A stretch of 55,283 nucleotides of DNA from Sphingomonas sp. 1F27F7B (GTDB taxonomy: Bacteria; Pseudomonadota; Alphaproteobacteria; Sphingomonadales; Sphingomonadaceae): the NCBI RefSeq assembly GCF_005503355.1, contig NZ_SCMK01000028.1, positions 1 through 55,283 on the forward strand, read 5' to 3'. Below the pieces are notes generated by a model. That model saw only the letters and a list, made by a program, of their open reading frames with translations, was not told where the DNA came from and did no database searches. Numbering within the stretch: position 1 is the first letter of the stretch; the number at the start of each line of letters is the position of its first letter. This document shows positions 47,946-55,258 of the stretch, piece by piece. Position numbers and translations under genes: made by a program.

Positions 47946-48775
47946 GCCCGGAACGCGCCTTCGCGCAGCCCGGCATCGGCCGCGAGCGCCAAATAGAGCT
48001 TGGCGGTGAAGACAGGCACCAGCACGGTGAAGCCCGTCTGGACCGCGGCGACGACGATCGAGGTGAGCACCCCGGCCAGCGTGACACCCTCCGCCGGGCC
48101 GCCGGCCACGAGCGCGAAGATGCTGCCGAACACCATGTTGGCCGCCAGCATCGAGACCCAGGAGACGAGCGCGAAGAGCAGGATCACGCCGATGATCCGC
48201 CAGGTCATGCCGCGCGTGAGCTTCCACGATTGGCGCAGCGCGGAGAACATCCGCTTCTCGCGCACGATCACCGGATTGGTGACGAACAGCCGCGCGCCGA
48301 CCCACAGGAGAAGCGCGAGCAGCGCCAGCCCGTAGAGCGCGATGCCGCCCGCGATCTGCGGCCCGAGCCCGACATTGGTGCCGCGGGCGATCTCCATCAG
48401 GTCGTATCCGCTCAGCTGCAGCGCCAGCGGGATCGGCAGCACCAGCACGAACATCACCGCGAACAGCAGCACCGAGACCGCGAGCGCCGGCAGCAGCCGG
48501 GCGCGCCCGATCGCTCCCGCGCCGCGGGCGCTCGCCACGTCGAGCGCCATCGCCGAGATGGTGAGCGAACCCCAGAGCGAGAGGATACCGAAGGCAAGCT
48601 GGACGAGATAGAGCGACAGCACCAGCTCGGGGCTGCCCCCGGCCTTGGCCGCCTGGAAGCTGCCCTCGATCGAGGCCGGCACGAAAAAGGCGAGCAGCGC
48701 CACGGGCAGGGTCGCGCCCAGATTGTCACCCAGAAACTCCGCCGTCCGATCCCAGACGGTGCCCATCTTCGCCAT
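47942..48775 (-). CDS. Multi-TM membrane protein, YciC/GDPD-membrane-domain-like (first of pair)
   Basis: From ATG 48775, with GGAGGAGA upstream, the product is 277 residues with six TM helices. The start MAKMGTVWDRTAEFLGDNLGATLPVALLAFFVPASIEGS matches its partner in layout, and ARLFVTNPVIVREKRMFSALRQSWKLTRG corresponds to the partner region EPERGPFDGFAEAMRRSRG. The two genes look like paralogues. The in-frame extension up to 49102 is not coding. Confidence 0.75.
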   Translation of the reverse strand: MAKMGTVWDRTAEFLGDNLGATLPVALLAFFVPASIEGSFQAAKAGGSPELVLSLYLVQLAFGILSLWGSLTISAMALDVASARGAGAIGRARLLPALAVSVLLFAVMFVLVLPIPLALQLSGYDLMEIARGTNVGLGPQIAGGIALYGLALLALLLWVGARLFVTNPVIVREKRMFSALRQSWKLTRGMTWRIIGVILLFALVSWVSMLAANMVFGSIFALVAGGPAEGVTLAGVLTSIVVAAVQTGFTVLVPVFTAKLYLALAADAGLREGAFRA

Positions 48776-48833
48776 GCGCCCGATCTCCTCCCTCGCAGGC
48801 GGTGTTAGCGGGCGCGCATTATGTTGCCAATGC

Positions 48834-48859
48834 TTGCGCAATCGCTTTCGGATGCGCAA
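48834..48859. promoter_or_regulatory. Inverted repeat directly before lipB
   Basis: TTGCGCA (48834-48840) and TGCGCAA (48853-48859) form a perfect 7-bp stem with a 12-nt loop, ending 5 nt before ATG 48865. No Shine-Dalgarno is visible between it and the ATG, so it could be an operator or a translation-affecting structure. Confidence 0.5.
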
Positions 48860-48864
48860 TTCGC

Positions 48865-49512
48865 ATGTCGATGAACCAGGATATCGAATGGCGGGTCGCG
48901 CCGGAGCCGATCGAATATGGCGCCGCGCTGGCCGAGATGGAGGCGCACGCCGCCGCGCTGACCGCCGGCACCGCGCCCGAACGCGTCTGGCTGCTCGAGC
49001 ATCCGAGCGTCTATACCGCCGGCACCAGCGCCACCGACGCTGGCGAACTGATCGACCCGCGCTTCCCCGTGTTCCGCACCGGGCGCGGCGGGCGCTACAC
49101 ATATCACGGACCCGGCCAGCGCATCGGCTATCTGATGCTCGACCTGCGCCAGCGGAAGCGCGACGTGCGCGGCTATGTCCATGCCGTCGAGGGCTGGGTG
49201 ATCGCCGCGCTGGGCGAGCTGGGGATCGAGGCGTTCCGCGCCGAGGGGCGCATCGGCATCTGGACGATCGACCAGACCGGCCGGGAAGCGAAGATCGGCG
49301 CGATCGGCGTGCGGATCCGGCAATGGGTGACGATGCACGGCTTTGCCGTGAACCTCTCGCCGAACCTGGGCGATTTCAACGGCATTGTCCCCTGCGGCAT
49401 CGCCGAGTTCCCCGTCACCAGCGCCGCCGCGCTCGGCAAGCCGGTAACATCCCGGCAATTCGATTCCGCGCTCCATGCCACATTTTTGCCATTTTTGGAC
49501 GCTCTCACCTGA
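48865..49512 (+). CDS. lipB: Lipoyl(octanoyl) transferase
   Basis: The 215-residue protein has the LipB motif RGGRYTYHGPGQ (74-85), the catalytic Lys K143 in AKIGAIGVRI and Cys C177 in NGIVPCGI. It transfers octanoyl from ACP to lipoyl domains of pyruvate and 2-oxoglutarate dehydrogenases. ATG 48865 and ATG 48871 are both possible starts; neither has a good Shine-Dalgarno. The gene is divergent from the membrane-protein pair. Confidence 0.95.
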   Translation: MSMNQDIEWRVAPEPIEYGAALAEMEAHAAALTAGTAPERVWLLEHPSVYTAGTSATDAGELIDPRFPVFRTGRGGRYTYHGPGQRIGYLMLDLRQRKRDVRGYVHAVEGWVIAALGELGIEAFRAEGRIGIWTIDQTGREAKIGAIGVRIRQWVTMHGFAVNLSPNLGDFNGIVPCGIAEFPVTSAAALGKPVTSRQFDSALHATFLPFLDALT

Positions 49513-49626
49513 GCGCAGGTCAAATCGAGTCTTGAGGGGTTTGCCCGAACCGTCTAATGTCCACTCCGGTTTGGGTATTAAACGGCGTAACCGTAATCCA
49601 AATCCATAATCTAGGGAGCTTTCTAC

Positions 49627-49863
49627 ATGCGTGCAGTCATTTCGAAGATCGTTGCGGGCTCGATGATCGCCGGCGCGGCCCTCCTGGCCTCGGCGTGCAC
49701 CAGCAACGAGTCGACCAACGTGACCAACACCACCGAAGTCGTTCCGACCGAGAACGTGACCACCGACACCATGGTCACCAACATCGACGCCGCCGCCACC
49801 GAGAACGGCGCCGTGGTCGAGAACACCACCACCGTCGAGACCAACACCACCAACGCGCACTGA
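49627..49863 (+). CDS. Small Thr/Asn-rich lipoprotein
   Basis: The 78-residue product has a lipoprotein signal with C24 in LLASAC. The mature 55 residues are dominated by Thr, Asn, Val and Glu (TNVTNTTEVVPTENVTT ... VENTTTVETNTTNAH), with many NTT-like units. This is a low-complexity, flexible, probably surface-exposed tail. A good Shine-Dalgarno (AGGGAG) and a strong terminator support expression. Function is unknown. Confidence 0.75.
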   Translation: MRAVISKIVAGSMIAGAALLASACTSNESTNVTNTTEVVPTENVTTDTMVTNIDAAATENGAVVENTTTVETNTTNAH

Positions 49864-49893
49864 TCGCGCGCCCGGCAGGGTGTTTGAAGAAAG

Positions 49894-49922
49894 GGCCGTC
49901 CGGGCGACCGGGCGGCCTTTTT
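49894..49922 (+). terminator. Intrinsic terminator after the small lipoprotein
   Basis: A 9-bp stem (49894-49902 with 49909-49917, one G-U pair) is followed by TTTTT. It is 30 nt after the stop codon. Confidence 0.88.
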
Positions 49923-50007
49923 CGATTCCGGTTTTGCGATGAAATGCCGGTATGGCACGGCCCGAATGGTAAAAAAGGGGCTTCAACCCGGACTCGGAAC
50001 GCCGTAA

Positions 50008-50021
50008 CCCGTGCGCACGGG
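50008..50021. promoter_or_regulatory. Perfect 14-bp palindrome upstream of an exported-protein gene
   Basis: CCCGTGCGCACGGG is an uninterrupted palindrome 25 nt before the ATG at 50047. It may be a dimeric operator or a small hairpin; no regulator is assigned. Confidence 0.5.
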
Positions 50022-50046
50022 GTCAACTGGTAGTTTCGAGGGCAGC

Positions 50047-50727
50047 ATGCTCGCATCGCGTATCGCACTTATGCTGGCCGGGGGGATCGGCCTGTTCGTA
50101 TCCGCGCCGGCTTCGGCGCAATTCTTTCTCAAGCCCGCCAATCTGGAGAGCGGGCGAGTCACCGGCGCGGAGCCGGGGATGACCGGCCCGGCATTGCCGG
50201 GCGCCACCGCCACCGAGCTGCGCGCCGCGCTCGCCTGGAACCTGCGTGCCGCGCTCAATGTCGCGGCGCTCCAGTGCCAGTTCGAGCCGACCCTGTTGTC
50301 GGTCGACAATTATAATTCGCTGATCAAGGATCACGCGATCGAACTGCGTGATTCATACGCTACGCTCGAGAAATATTTTGAACGAGCGTACAAGAACAAG
50401 AAGCAGGGCCAGCTAGAGCTCGACAAGTACGGCACCCGTATCTACTCCGGGTTCTCGACTGTTCAGGGGCAGCTCTCTTTCTGCCAGACGGCCGCCGCAA
50501 TCGGCCACGATGCCGTGTTCGTGAAGCCGGGCAAGTTCGGCGACCTGGCGCAGGACCGCATGAAGGAGCTGCGTGCCAGCCTCGGCCCCTGGGGCGAGCA
50601 ATATCGTCCGTCGGGCTATATCATCACCGGCATGTACGGCGTGAAGATGCCGCCCTTCGGCAACGAAAAGTGCTGGAAGAAGGGCCAGTACCAAGTCAAG
50701 AAGTGCGGCCCGTTGCTGCTCGACTGA
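50047..50727 (+). CDS. Exported protein of unknown function
   Basis: From ATG 50047 the product is 226 residues with a signal peptide (MLASRIALMLAGGIGLFVSAPASAQ). The mature part contains LRAALAWNLRAALNVAALQCQFEP, a helical region with LIKDHAIELRDSYATLEKYFERAYKNKKQGQ, and a Cys-containing C-terminus (FGNEKCWKKGQYQVKKC). Four cysteines could make two disulfides. It looks like a conserved sphingomonad periplasmic protein; I know no function. GAGGG lies just upstream of the start. Confidence 0.75.
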   Translation: MLASRIALMLAGGIGLFVSAPASAQFFLKPANLESGRVTGAEPGMTGPALPGATATELRAALAWNLRAALNVAALQCQFEPTLLSVDNYNSLIKDHAIELRDSYATLEKYFERAYKNKKQGQLELDKYGTRIYSGFSTVQGQLSFCQTAAAIGHDAVFVKPGKFGDLAQDRMKELRASLGPWGEQYRPSGYIITGMYGVKMPPFGNEKCWKKGQYQVKKCGPLLLD

Positions 50728-50766
50728 GCCGGGGTTGAGAACCCAAACAAGTATCTGATTTTCCTT

Positions 50767-50903
50767 CGTCATCCCCGCGCAGGCGGGGATCCAGGATAAT
50801 GCGGGATATCGGCACCACCGCGCGAACGCCGTCCGGAGAGGGCAGCGCCCTGCCGTCCCGGTTCCGCGTCTGGCCCTGGATCCCCGCTTACGCGGGGATG
50901 ACG
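50767..50903. repeat. REPIN-like repeat, copy F (long form), with conserved flanks
   Basis: Two inverted CCCCGC arms enclose about 90 nt. Left flank (from about 50733) matches that of copy C, and right flank (to about 50930) matches the left flank of copy B inverted. Confidence 0.9.
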
Positions 50904-50955
50904 ATTGAAGGAATATGAGTCCCCAACCTGGGGCCAAGACTCGTTCAGCAAACCT

Positions 50956-50976
50956 CGTCATCCCGCGAAGGCGGGG
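50956..50976. repeat. REPIN-like half repeat, copy G
   Basis: CGTCATCCCGCGAAGGCGGGG is a single arm with one C fewer in the C run. Its upstream flank (CAAGACTCGTTCAGCAA) matches the flank after copy D inverted. Confidence 0.8.
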
Positions 50977-50984
50977 TGGGCGGA

Positions 50985-52268
50985 CTATTTGACCAGCACG
51001 TCCCGGAACGGCGCGTCGGTGCCGTCCACCCCGGCCTTGGGCGGCAGGCCGATCAGGTCGCGCAGCAGCGGATAGACGTCGACATTGGTGAAGGCCGGCA
51101 GCGTCGCCGGGCGGAAGGCCGGGCCGTTGGCGATGAACAGCGCGGTCATCTCCGGGGCCATGTTGTCGAAGCCGTGATTGCCGCCGATCTGGTCGGGGTC
51201 GATATCCTTCTCGCCGACCTGCCAGCCGGTTTCCGCCAGGCAAAAGATCGGGGGGATCCGCGGATTGGTGCCATAGTGGAAGCGCGCGGGGATCTCCCCC
51301 TTGCGCCAGCACTCGAAATGCGCGTGCTTGCCGAGCAGCGCCTTCTCCACCGCTGCCTCGCGGCCCGGGGTGGGGATCAGGCTCAGATAGGGGCCGGATT
51401 CGACCAGATGATAGTCCTCGGCCTTGAGGAGCTTGTTGATCGAGATCGCACGCTTGCCGCTGGTTTGCGCCATGCCGTGATCGGCGACGATGACCAGGTT
51501 CGCGGGCTGGCCGAGCTCCGCCAGTCCGTCGAGCAGCCGGCCGATCGTCCGGTCGATGTCCGCCACCGCATCGGTGGTGCGCGCGTCGTCCGGGCCGTAC
51601 ATATGGCCGGCATTGTCGATCGTGTCGAAATAGACGGTCAGGAATTTCGGCCGGGTCGCGGCGGGGCGGCGCAGCCAGTCGATCACCGCGTCGACGCGCT
51701 GCTTTCCGGGGATCGCCTGGTTGAACTGCGCCCAGTCGCTCGGCCGCGTGCCGCCCTGAATCTCATAAGGCCATTTGTCCGCCTTCGCGCCGCCGATCGC
51801 CACGTTCGCGCCGGGCCAGAATTCCGTCGCGGTGCGGATGCCCGCCTTCTCGGCATCGACCCAGATCGGCGCGGCCGCGTTCCACCAGAACGGGTCGTCG
51901 CTCGCCATGGTGAAGACTTCCTTCGGCCGGGCCGCATCCTCCATCTTGTTGGCGGTGATGCCGTGATGGTCGGGATAGAGGCCGGTCACCAGCGTCCAGT
52001 GGTTGGGAAAAGTCTTGGACGGGAAACTCGGGTGCATCGGCGCGGTGACGCCGCCGGCGGCGAGGCGCGAGAGATTGGGCGTCACGCCGCGCGTCAGATA
52101 ATCCGAACGAAAGCCGTCGATCGAGACCAGGATCGTCACCGGCGGGCGCTGCTCCGCCACGGCCGGAGCGGGCGCCGCGGCGGGCGGCGGCGCGGCGACC
52201 GGCGCAGTCGCACAGGCCTGGAGAATGGCGGCCAGTGCCGCGGCGGCGATTTTCGAATACCAGCGCAT
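50985..52268 (-). CDS. NPP-type alkaline phosphatase superfamily lipoprotein
   Basis: From ATG 52268 the product is 427 residues with a lipoprotein signal (lipobox LQAC19) and a Pro/Ala linker. The nucleotide pyrophosphatase/phosphodiesterase core has D51 in SIDGFRSDY, the nucleophile T86 in PSKTFPNH, ADHGM, and a late NHGFDN. Such enzymes cleave phosphodiesters or pyrophosphates of nucleotides or lipids outside the cytosol using two metal ions. It converges on the repeat region at 50728-50984. Confidence 0.9.
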   Translation of the reverse strand: MRWYSKIAAAALAAILQACATAPVAAPPPAAAPAPAVAEQRPPVTILVSIDGFRSDYLTRGVTPNLSRLAAGGVTAPMHPSFPSKTFPNHWTLVTGLYPDHHGITANKMEDAARPKEVFTMASDDPFWWNAAAPIWVDAEKAGIRTATEFWPGANVAIGGAKADKWPYEIQGGTRPSDWAQFNQAIPGKQRVDAVIDWLRRPAATRPKFLTVYFDTIDNAGHMYGPDDARTTDAVADIDRTIGRLLDGLAELGQPANLVIVADHGMAQTSGKRAISINKLLKAEDYHLVESGPYLSLIPTPGREAAVEKALLGKHAHFECWRKGEIPARFHYGTNPRIPPIFCLAETGWQVGEKDIDPDQIGGNHGFDNMAPEMTALFIANGPAFRPATLPAFTNVDVYPLLRDLIGLPPKAGVDGTDAPFRDVLVK

Positions 52269-52386
52269 GCGCGGCCCCCTGACAGCGAAATGTTGCCGGG
52301 GTAAGTCGTTACATGCCGGCGCCCGGCCGGGCAAACCATGCGCGGCCGGGCGCCGTCCCGCCCTGGGGGTGGCGGACCTCCCGTGC

Positions 52387-53145
52387 CTACATCGCCATGC
52401 CGCCAGGCCCGGCGATCATCCACAGCGCCATGCCGATCATGAACAGATTCTCGGTCAGCGAGACGAAGCCCAGGGGCACGTTGCTGCTGCCCCCCACACA
52501 GGCGCATTTGAGCGTGCGCCGATCGACATAGACTGCCTTGAACACCGAAACCGCGCCGATCGTGCCGATGGTCAGGCCCAGCGGCGCGGCGAACCAGGAG
52601 AGCGCGCCCGCGGCCATCAGCACGCCCGCCAGCCCCTCCAGGAACGGATAGGCATAGGCATAGGGCACCCAGCGCCGCGCGAGCAGATCATAGTTGAGGA
52701 ACATCGACGAGAATTTCTCGATGTCCTGGAGCTTGAGCATCGCGAGCACGCACATGCTGAAGCTTACGAACCATTCGGCCGCGCGCACCGTGAAGGGCGA
52801 GCCGGTCGCCGCGAAGCTCGCCGCCATCGCCATCGCCGCCGTCATGGCGAACAGCGCGATCACCGGGCGATAGCTGGTCGCGCCCGGCTCGGCGACCTTG
52901 CCGCCGAAGAAGCGGGTCAGGTCGTCATTGCCGCCGATCCGCTTACCGTCGATGAAGGTCTGCGGCGTGGTCTGCACGCTGTGCTCCCACTTGAACGCGT
53001 CGGTTGCTTCCCGCGTCGTCAGCCAATGGTCGTCCACCGTATAGCCGTGCCGCTCGAGCTGCCATTTGGACTTGATGCCATAAGGGCAGACATGATCGGG
53101 CATTACCATGCGATAGAGCGTCGCGCGCTTTGCGTTTCCAGTCAT
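52387..53145 (-). CDS. Glutaredoxin-like domain fused to MauE/DoxX-type membrane protein
   Basis: The 252-residue protein has an N-terminal glutaredoxin-like domain (MTGNAKRATLYRMVMPDHVCPYG ... TTPQTFIDGKRIGG) whose active site is C20-P-Y-G23 rather than C-x-x-C, so it is a monothiol type. The C-terminal 150 residues form about four TM helices of the MauE/DoxX redox-membrane type, ending with a K-C-A-C pair (CACVGG) and ENLFMIGMALWMI. Such proteins pass electrons or thiol equivalents across the membrane. It is divergent from a MerR regulator whose operator covers its promoter, so it is probably its target. Confidence 0.85.
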   Translation of the reverse strand: MTGNAKRATLYRMVMPDHVCPYGIKSKWQLERHGYTVDDHWLTTREATDAFKWEHSVQTTPQTFIDGKRIGGNDDLTRFFGGKVAEPGATSYRPVIALFAMTAAMAMAASFAATGSPFTVRAAEWFVSFSMCVLAMLKLQDIEKFSSMFLNYDLLARRWVPYAYAYPFLEGLAGVLMAAGALSWFAAPLGLTIGTIGAVSVFKAVYVDRRTLKCACVGGSSNVPLGFVSLTENLFMIGMALWMIAGPGGMAM

Positions 53146-53152
53146 GAGCGCC

Positions 53153-53184
53153 CATATACGGTCCGTACCATGGTACGGAGTCAA
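53153..53184 (-). promoter_or_regulatory. MerR-type promoter with mer-like palindromic operator
   Basis: Minus strand: -35 TTGACT (53179-53184), then a 20-nt spacer (19 if the -10 is read as GTATAT) containing the perfect palindrome CCGTACCATGGTACGG (53163-53178), then -10 TATATG (53153-53158). This over-long spacer with a central dyad is the hallmark of MerR-activated promoters, and the sequence is close to the classical Tn21/Tn501 mer operator (TTGACTCCGTAC...GTACGG). Confidence 0.85.
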
Positions 53185-53190
53185 GGCGGA

Positions 53191-53577
53191 ATGCTGACGA
53201 TCGGAAAATTGGCGGAGGCAGGCGGCGTCGGCGTCGAGACGATCCGCTACTATCAGCGCCGCGGGCTGCTCGCCGAGCCCGAGCGCGGCTATCATGGCGG
53301 GGTGCGGCGATATGGCGCGCAGGAGGTACGCCGGTTGCGCTTCATCCGCTCGGCCCAGGCCGCGGGCTTCACGCTGGAGCAGATCGGCGAGCTGCTCGCG
53401 CTCGACGCGCGCGACGACCGGCCTCGCGCCCGCGCCCTGGCCCGCGAGCAGATCCTGGTGCTCGACCGCAAGATCGCCGAGCTTGCCGCCGCACGCGACG
53501 CGCTTGCCAGGCTGGCGCACGAATGCGGCGGAGGCGATGCGGGGCCGTGCCCGATCCTCACGGCGTTCGAAGGATAA
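53191..53577 (+). CDS. MerR-family regulator, mercury-regulator-like, lacking one metal cysteine
   Basis: The 128-residue protein starts MLTIGKLAEAGGVGVETIRYYQRRGLLAEP, with a winged helix close to MerR of mercury operons (ETIRYYQRRGLL, RRYGAQEVRRLRFIRSAQAAGFTLEQIGELL). MerR senses Hg(II) with three cysteines (C82, C117, C126 in Tn501). Here the C82 position is Arg (R77 in DDRPRA), while C112 and C120 in HECGGGDAGPCPI remain. The ligand is therefore probably different, or binding is two-coordinate. ATG 53170 is an alternative start inside the operator. AAGGCGGA precedes 53191. Confidence 0.9.
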   Translation: MLTIGKLAEAGGVGVETIRYYQRRGLLAEPERGYHGGVRRYGAQEVRRLRFIRSAQAAGFTLEQIGELLALDARDDRPRARALAREQILVLDRKIAELAAARDALARLAHECGGGDAGPCPILTAFEG

Positions 53578-53629
53578 ATCCGCCGTTCATTTCGCGCCCG
53601 CCACCATGGCGCGAAACGGGGAGGGGCAG

Positions 53630-55087
53630 ATGCGGATTCTGATCGGGCTGATCGTGGCGTTGGGGCTGGCGGGGGCCATGCCCGCATCGGCGAAGGATGC
53701 ACTTTCCCTCGCGCCGGGCACCGAGACCGCGGCGGACGGCCGCCCGGTCCGCTACGAGATTGGCGCGATCGAAGTGCCGGAAAACCGCGCCAGGCCCGAT
53801 GGCCGGCGAATCGCGGTGGGCGTGCTGCGGATCAAGGCCGCGAAGCCGAACGGCCAGCCGCCGATCTTCCTGCTCGTCGGCGGCCCCGGCGTTACCATGC
53901 TCGACACGATCGGCGACCAGAGCCCGGCGGCCAGGCGCAGGCTGGGGACATGGCTCGACTATAGCGCGGCCAACGATCTCGTGATCGTCGAGCAGCGCGG
54001 CTACACGCTGCGCGGCGACATGCTGGAGCTGCGCTATCCGGCGATGCCGCTCGACCGGCCCTCGACGATCGAGGACGATGTCGCGGTGATGCGCGGGCTC
54101 GCGCACGGTGCCGCCACCGCCAATCCGGGGCGCGACCTGGCCGGCTACACGATCGCCGAATGCGCCGACGATGTCGACGCGGTGCGCCGGGCGCTCGGCT
54201 ATTCGAAGATGAGCCTGATGGGCGCCAGCTTCGGCTCGCAATGGAGCTTCGCAGTGCTGAAGCGCCACCCCGGCACGGTGGCGCGCGCGCTGATCGCCTC
54301 GGCCGAGCCGCTGAACAACGGCTATGACATGCCCAGCCATGTCTTCGCCGTGCTCCAGCGCGTCGCCTTCGAGGCGGAGCAGGACCCGGCGCTCCGGCCG
54401 TTCATCCCCCAGGGCGGGCTGATCGCGGCGGCGCGCACGGTGCGCGATCGCTTCGCGCGGGGCCCGATCACCATCGACCTGCCGGAGGGCAAGGTCGTCA
54501 TCGGGCTCGGCGACTATCAGCAGGCGCTGTTCGCCAAGGTGGTCAACGCCGCGCGGTGGCCGGCCTTCGTCATCGATCTCCATCATGGCCGCTACCAGGC
54601 CTGGGCGCGGGAAGTGGCGGAGGGGCGCAAGGCGGGCACCCAGGCGCTGATCGGCCCGCTGATCGATACCGCAACCGGCGTCACCCCGGCGCGGCTGGCG
54701 CAGCTCGAGAGCGATCCCGCGCTCGACATGCTCGGCCGCTGGAACTTCGCGTCCTATCTGGGCTCGGCCGGAATGTGGCCGACCATGGATCTGGGCGACG
54801 GCTTCCGTCTGCCGGTGCGCGACGAGACGCCGATCCTGTTCGTCCAGGGCGATTGGGACGCGAACACGCCGATGGAGAATCTGCTCGACCTGCTGCCCTG
54901 GTTCCCTAATGCCCGGGCGCTGATCGTCCATCGCGGGCAGCACAACGGCCCGATGCCGCTGCTGCGCGACCATCCGGACGTCGCCGCGGCGGCGCTGCGC
55001 TTCCTGCGGGAAGGCGGGATGATGGGGCTGCCCAGCCGAGTCGAGGCGGCGCCGGTCAGCTTCGTGCTGCCCTCGGCCGGCGGCTGA
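53630..55087 (+). CDS. Exported alpha/beta hydrolase
   Basis: The 485-residue protein has a signal peptide (cleavage near ASAKDA, residue 20-22) and the alpha/beta hydrolase layout: oxyanion LLVGGPGVTM, nucleophile S200 in GASFGS, Asp in QGDWDANTP and His in HRGQHNG. The long cap and the E-Q-R-G-Y motif (VEQRGYTLRG) resemble tripeptidyl- or prolyl-aminopeptidase-like hydrolases. GGAGGGG lies 4 nt before the ATG. Its substrate is unknown. It is 52 nt downstream of the MerR gene in the same direction, but a shared transcript is not certain. Confidence 0.88.
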   Translation: MRILIGLIVALGLAGAMPASAKDALSLAPGTETAADGRPVRYEIGAIEVPENRARPDGRRIAVGVLRIKAAKPNGQPPIFLLVGGPGVTMLDTIGDQSPAARRRLGTWLDYSAANDLVIVEQRGYTLRGDMLELRYPAMPLDRPSTIEDDVAVMRGLAHGAATANPGRDLAGYTIAECADDVDAVRRALGYSKMSLMGASFGSQWSFAVLKRHPGTVARALIASAEPLNNGYDMPSHVFAVLQRVAFEAEQDPALRPFIPQGGLIAAARTVRDRFARGPITIDLPEGKVVIGLGDYQQALFAKVVNAARWPAFVIDLHHGRYQAWAREVAEGRKAGTQALIGPLIDTATGVTPARLAQLESDPALDMLGRWNFASYLGSAGMWPTMDLGDGFRLPVRDETPILFVQGDWDANTPMENLLDLLPWFPNARALIVHRGQHNGPMPLLRDHPDVAAAALRFLREGGMMGLPSRVEAAPVSFVLPSAGG

Positions 55088-55258
55088 ACCAGCGCGCGAT
55101 CAGCGCGGCATGCGCGCATCTCATGCCTTGCCGGCGCCGGGCGCAAGCGGCGCTTCATCCGATCCGCGCCGCATCCCGCCGCTAACCGGCCGCCGGTTCA
55201 TTCCGGGTTCAGTCGTCGCTCCGTTCCTCGGGCGAAACGAAGTCGCGGGGAGGGCGAT
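55088..55258. other. Terminal gap with a small hairpin
   Basis: AACCGG-CCG-CCGGTT forms a 6-bp stem at about 55184-55198, possibly a weak terminator of the hydrolase gene. Nothing else was identified. Confidence 0.4.

Noticed and set aside
53159..53577. A complete mercury resistance operon
   Set aside because: Operator and regulator are mer-like, but no merT, merP or merA is present and the regulator lacks one Hg ligand.
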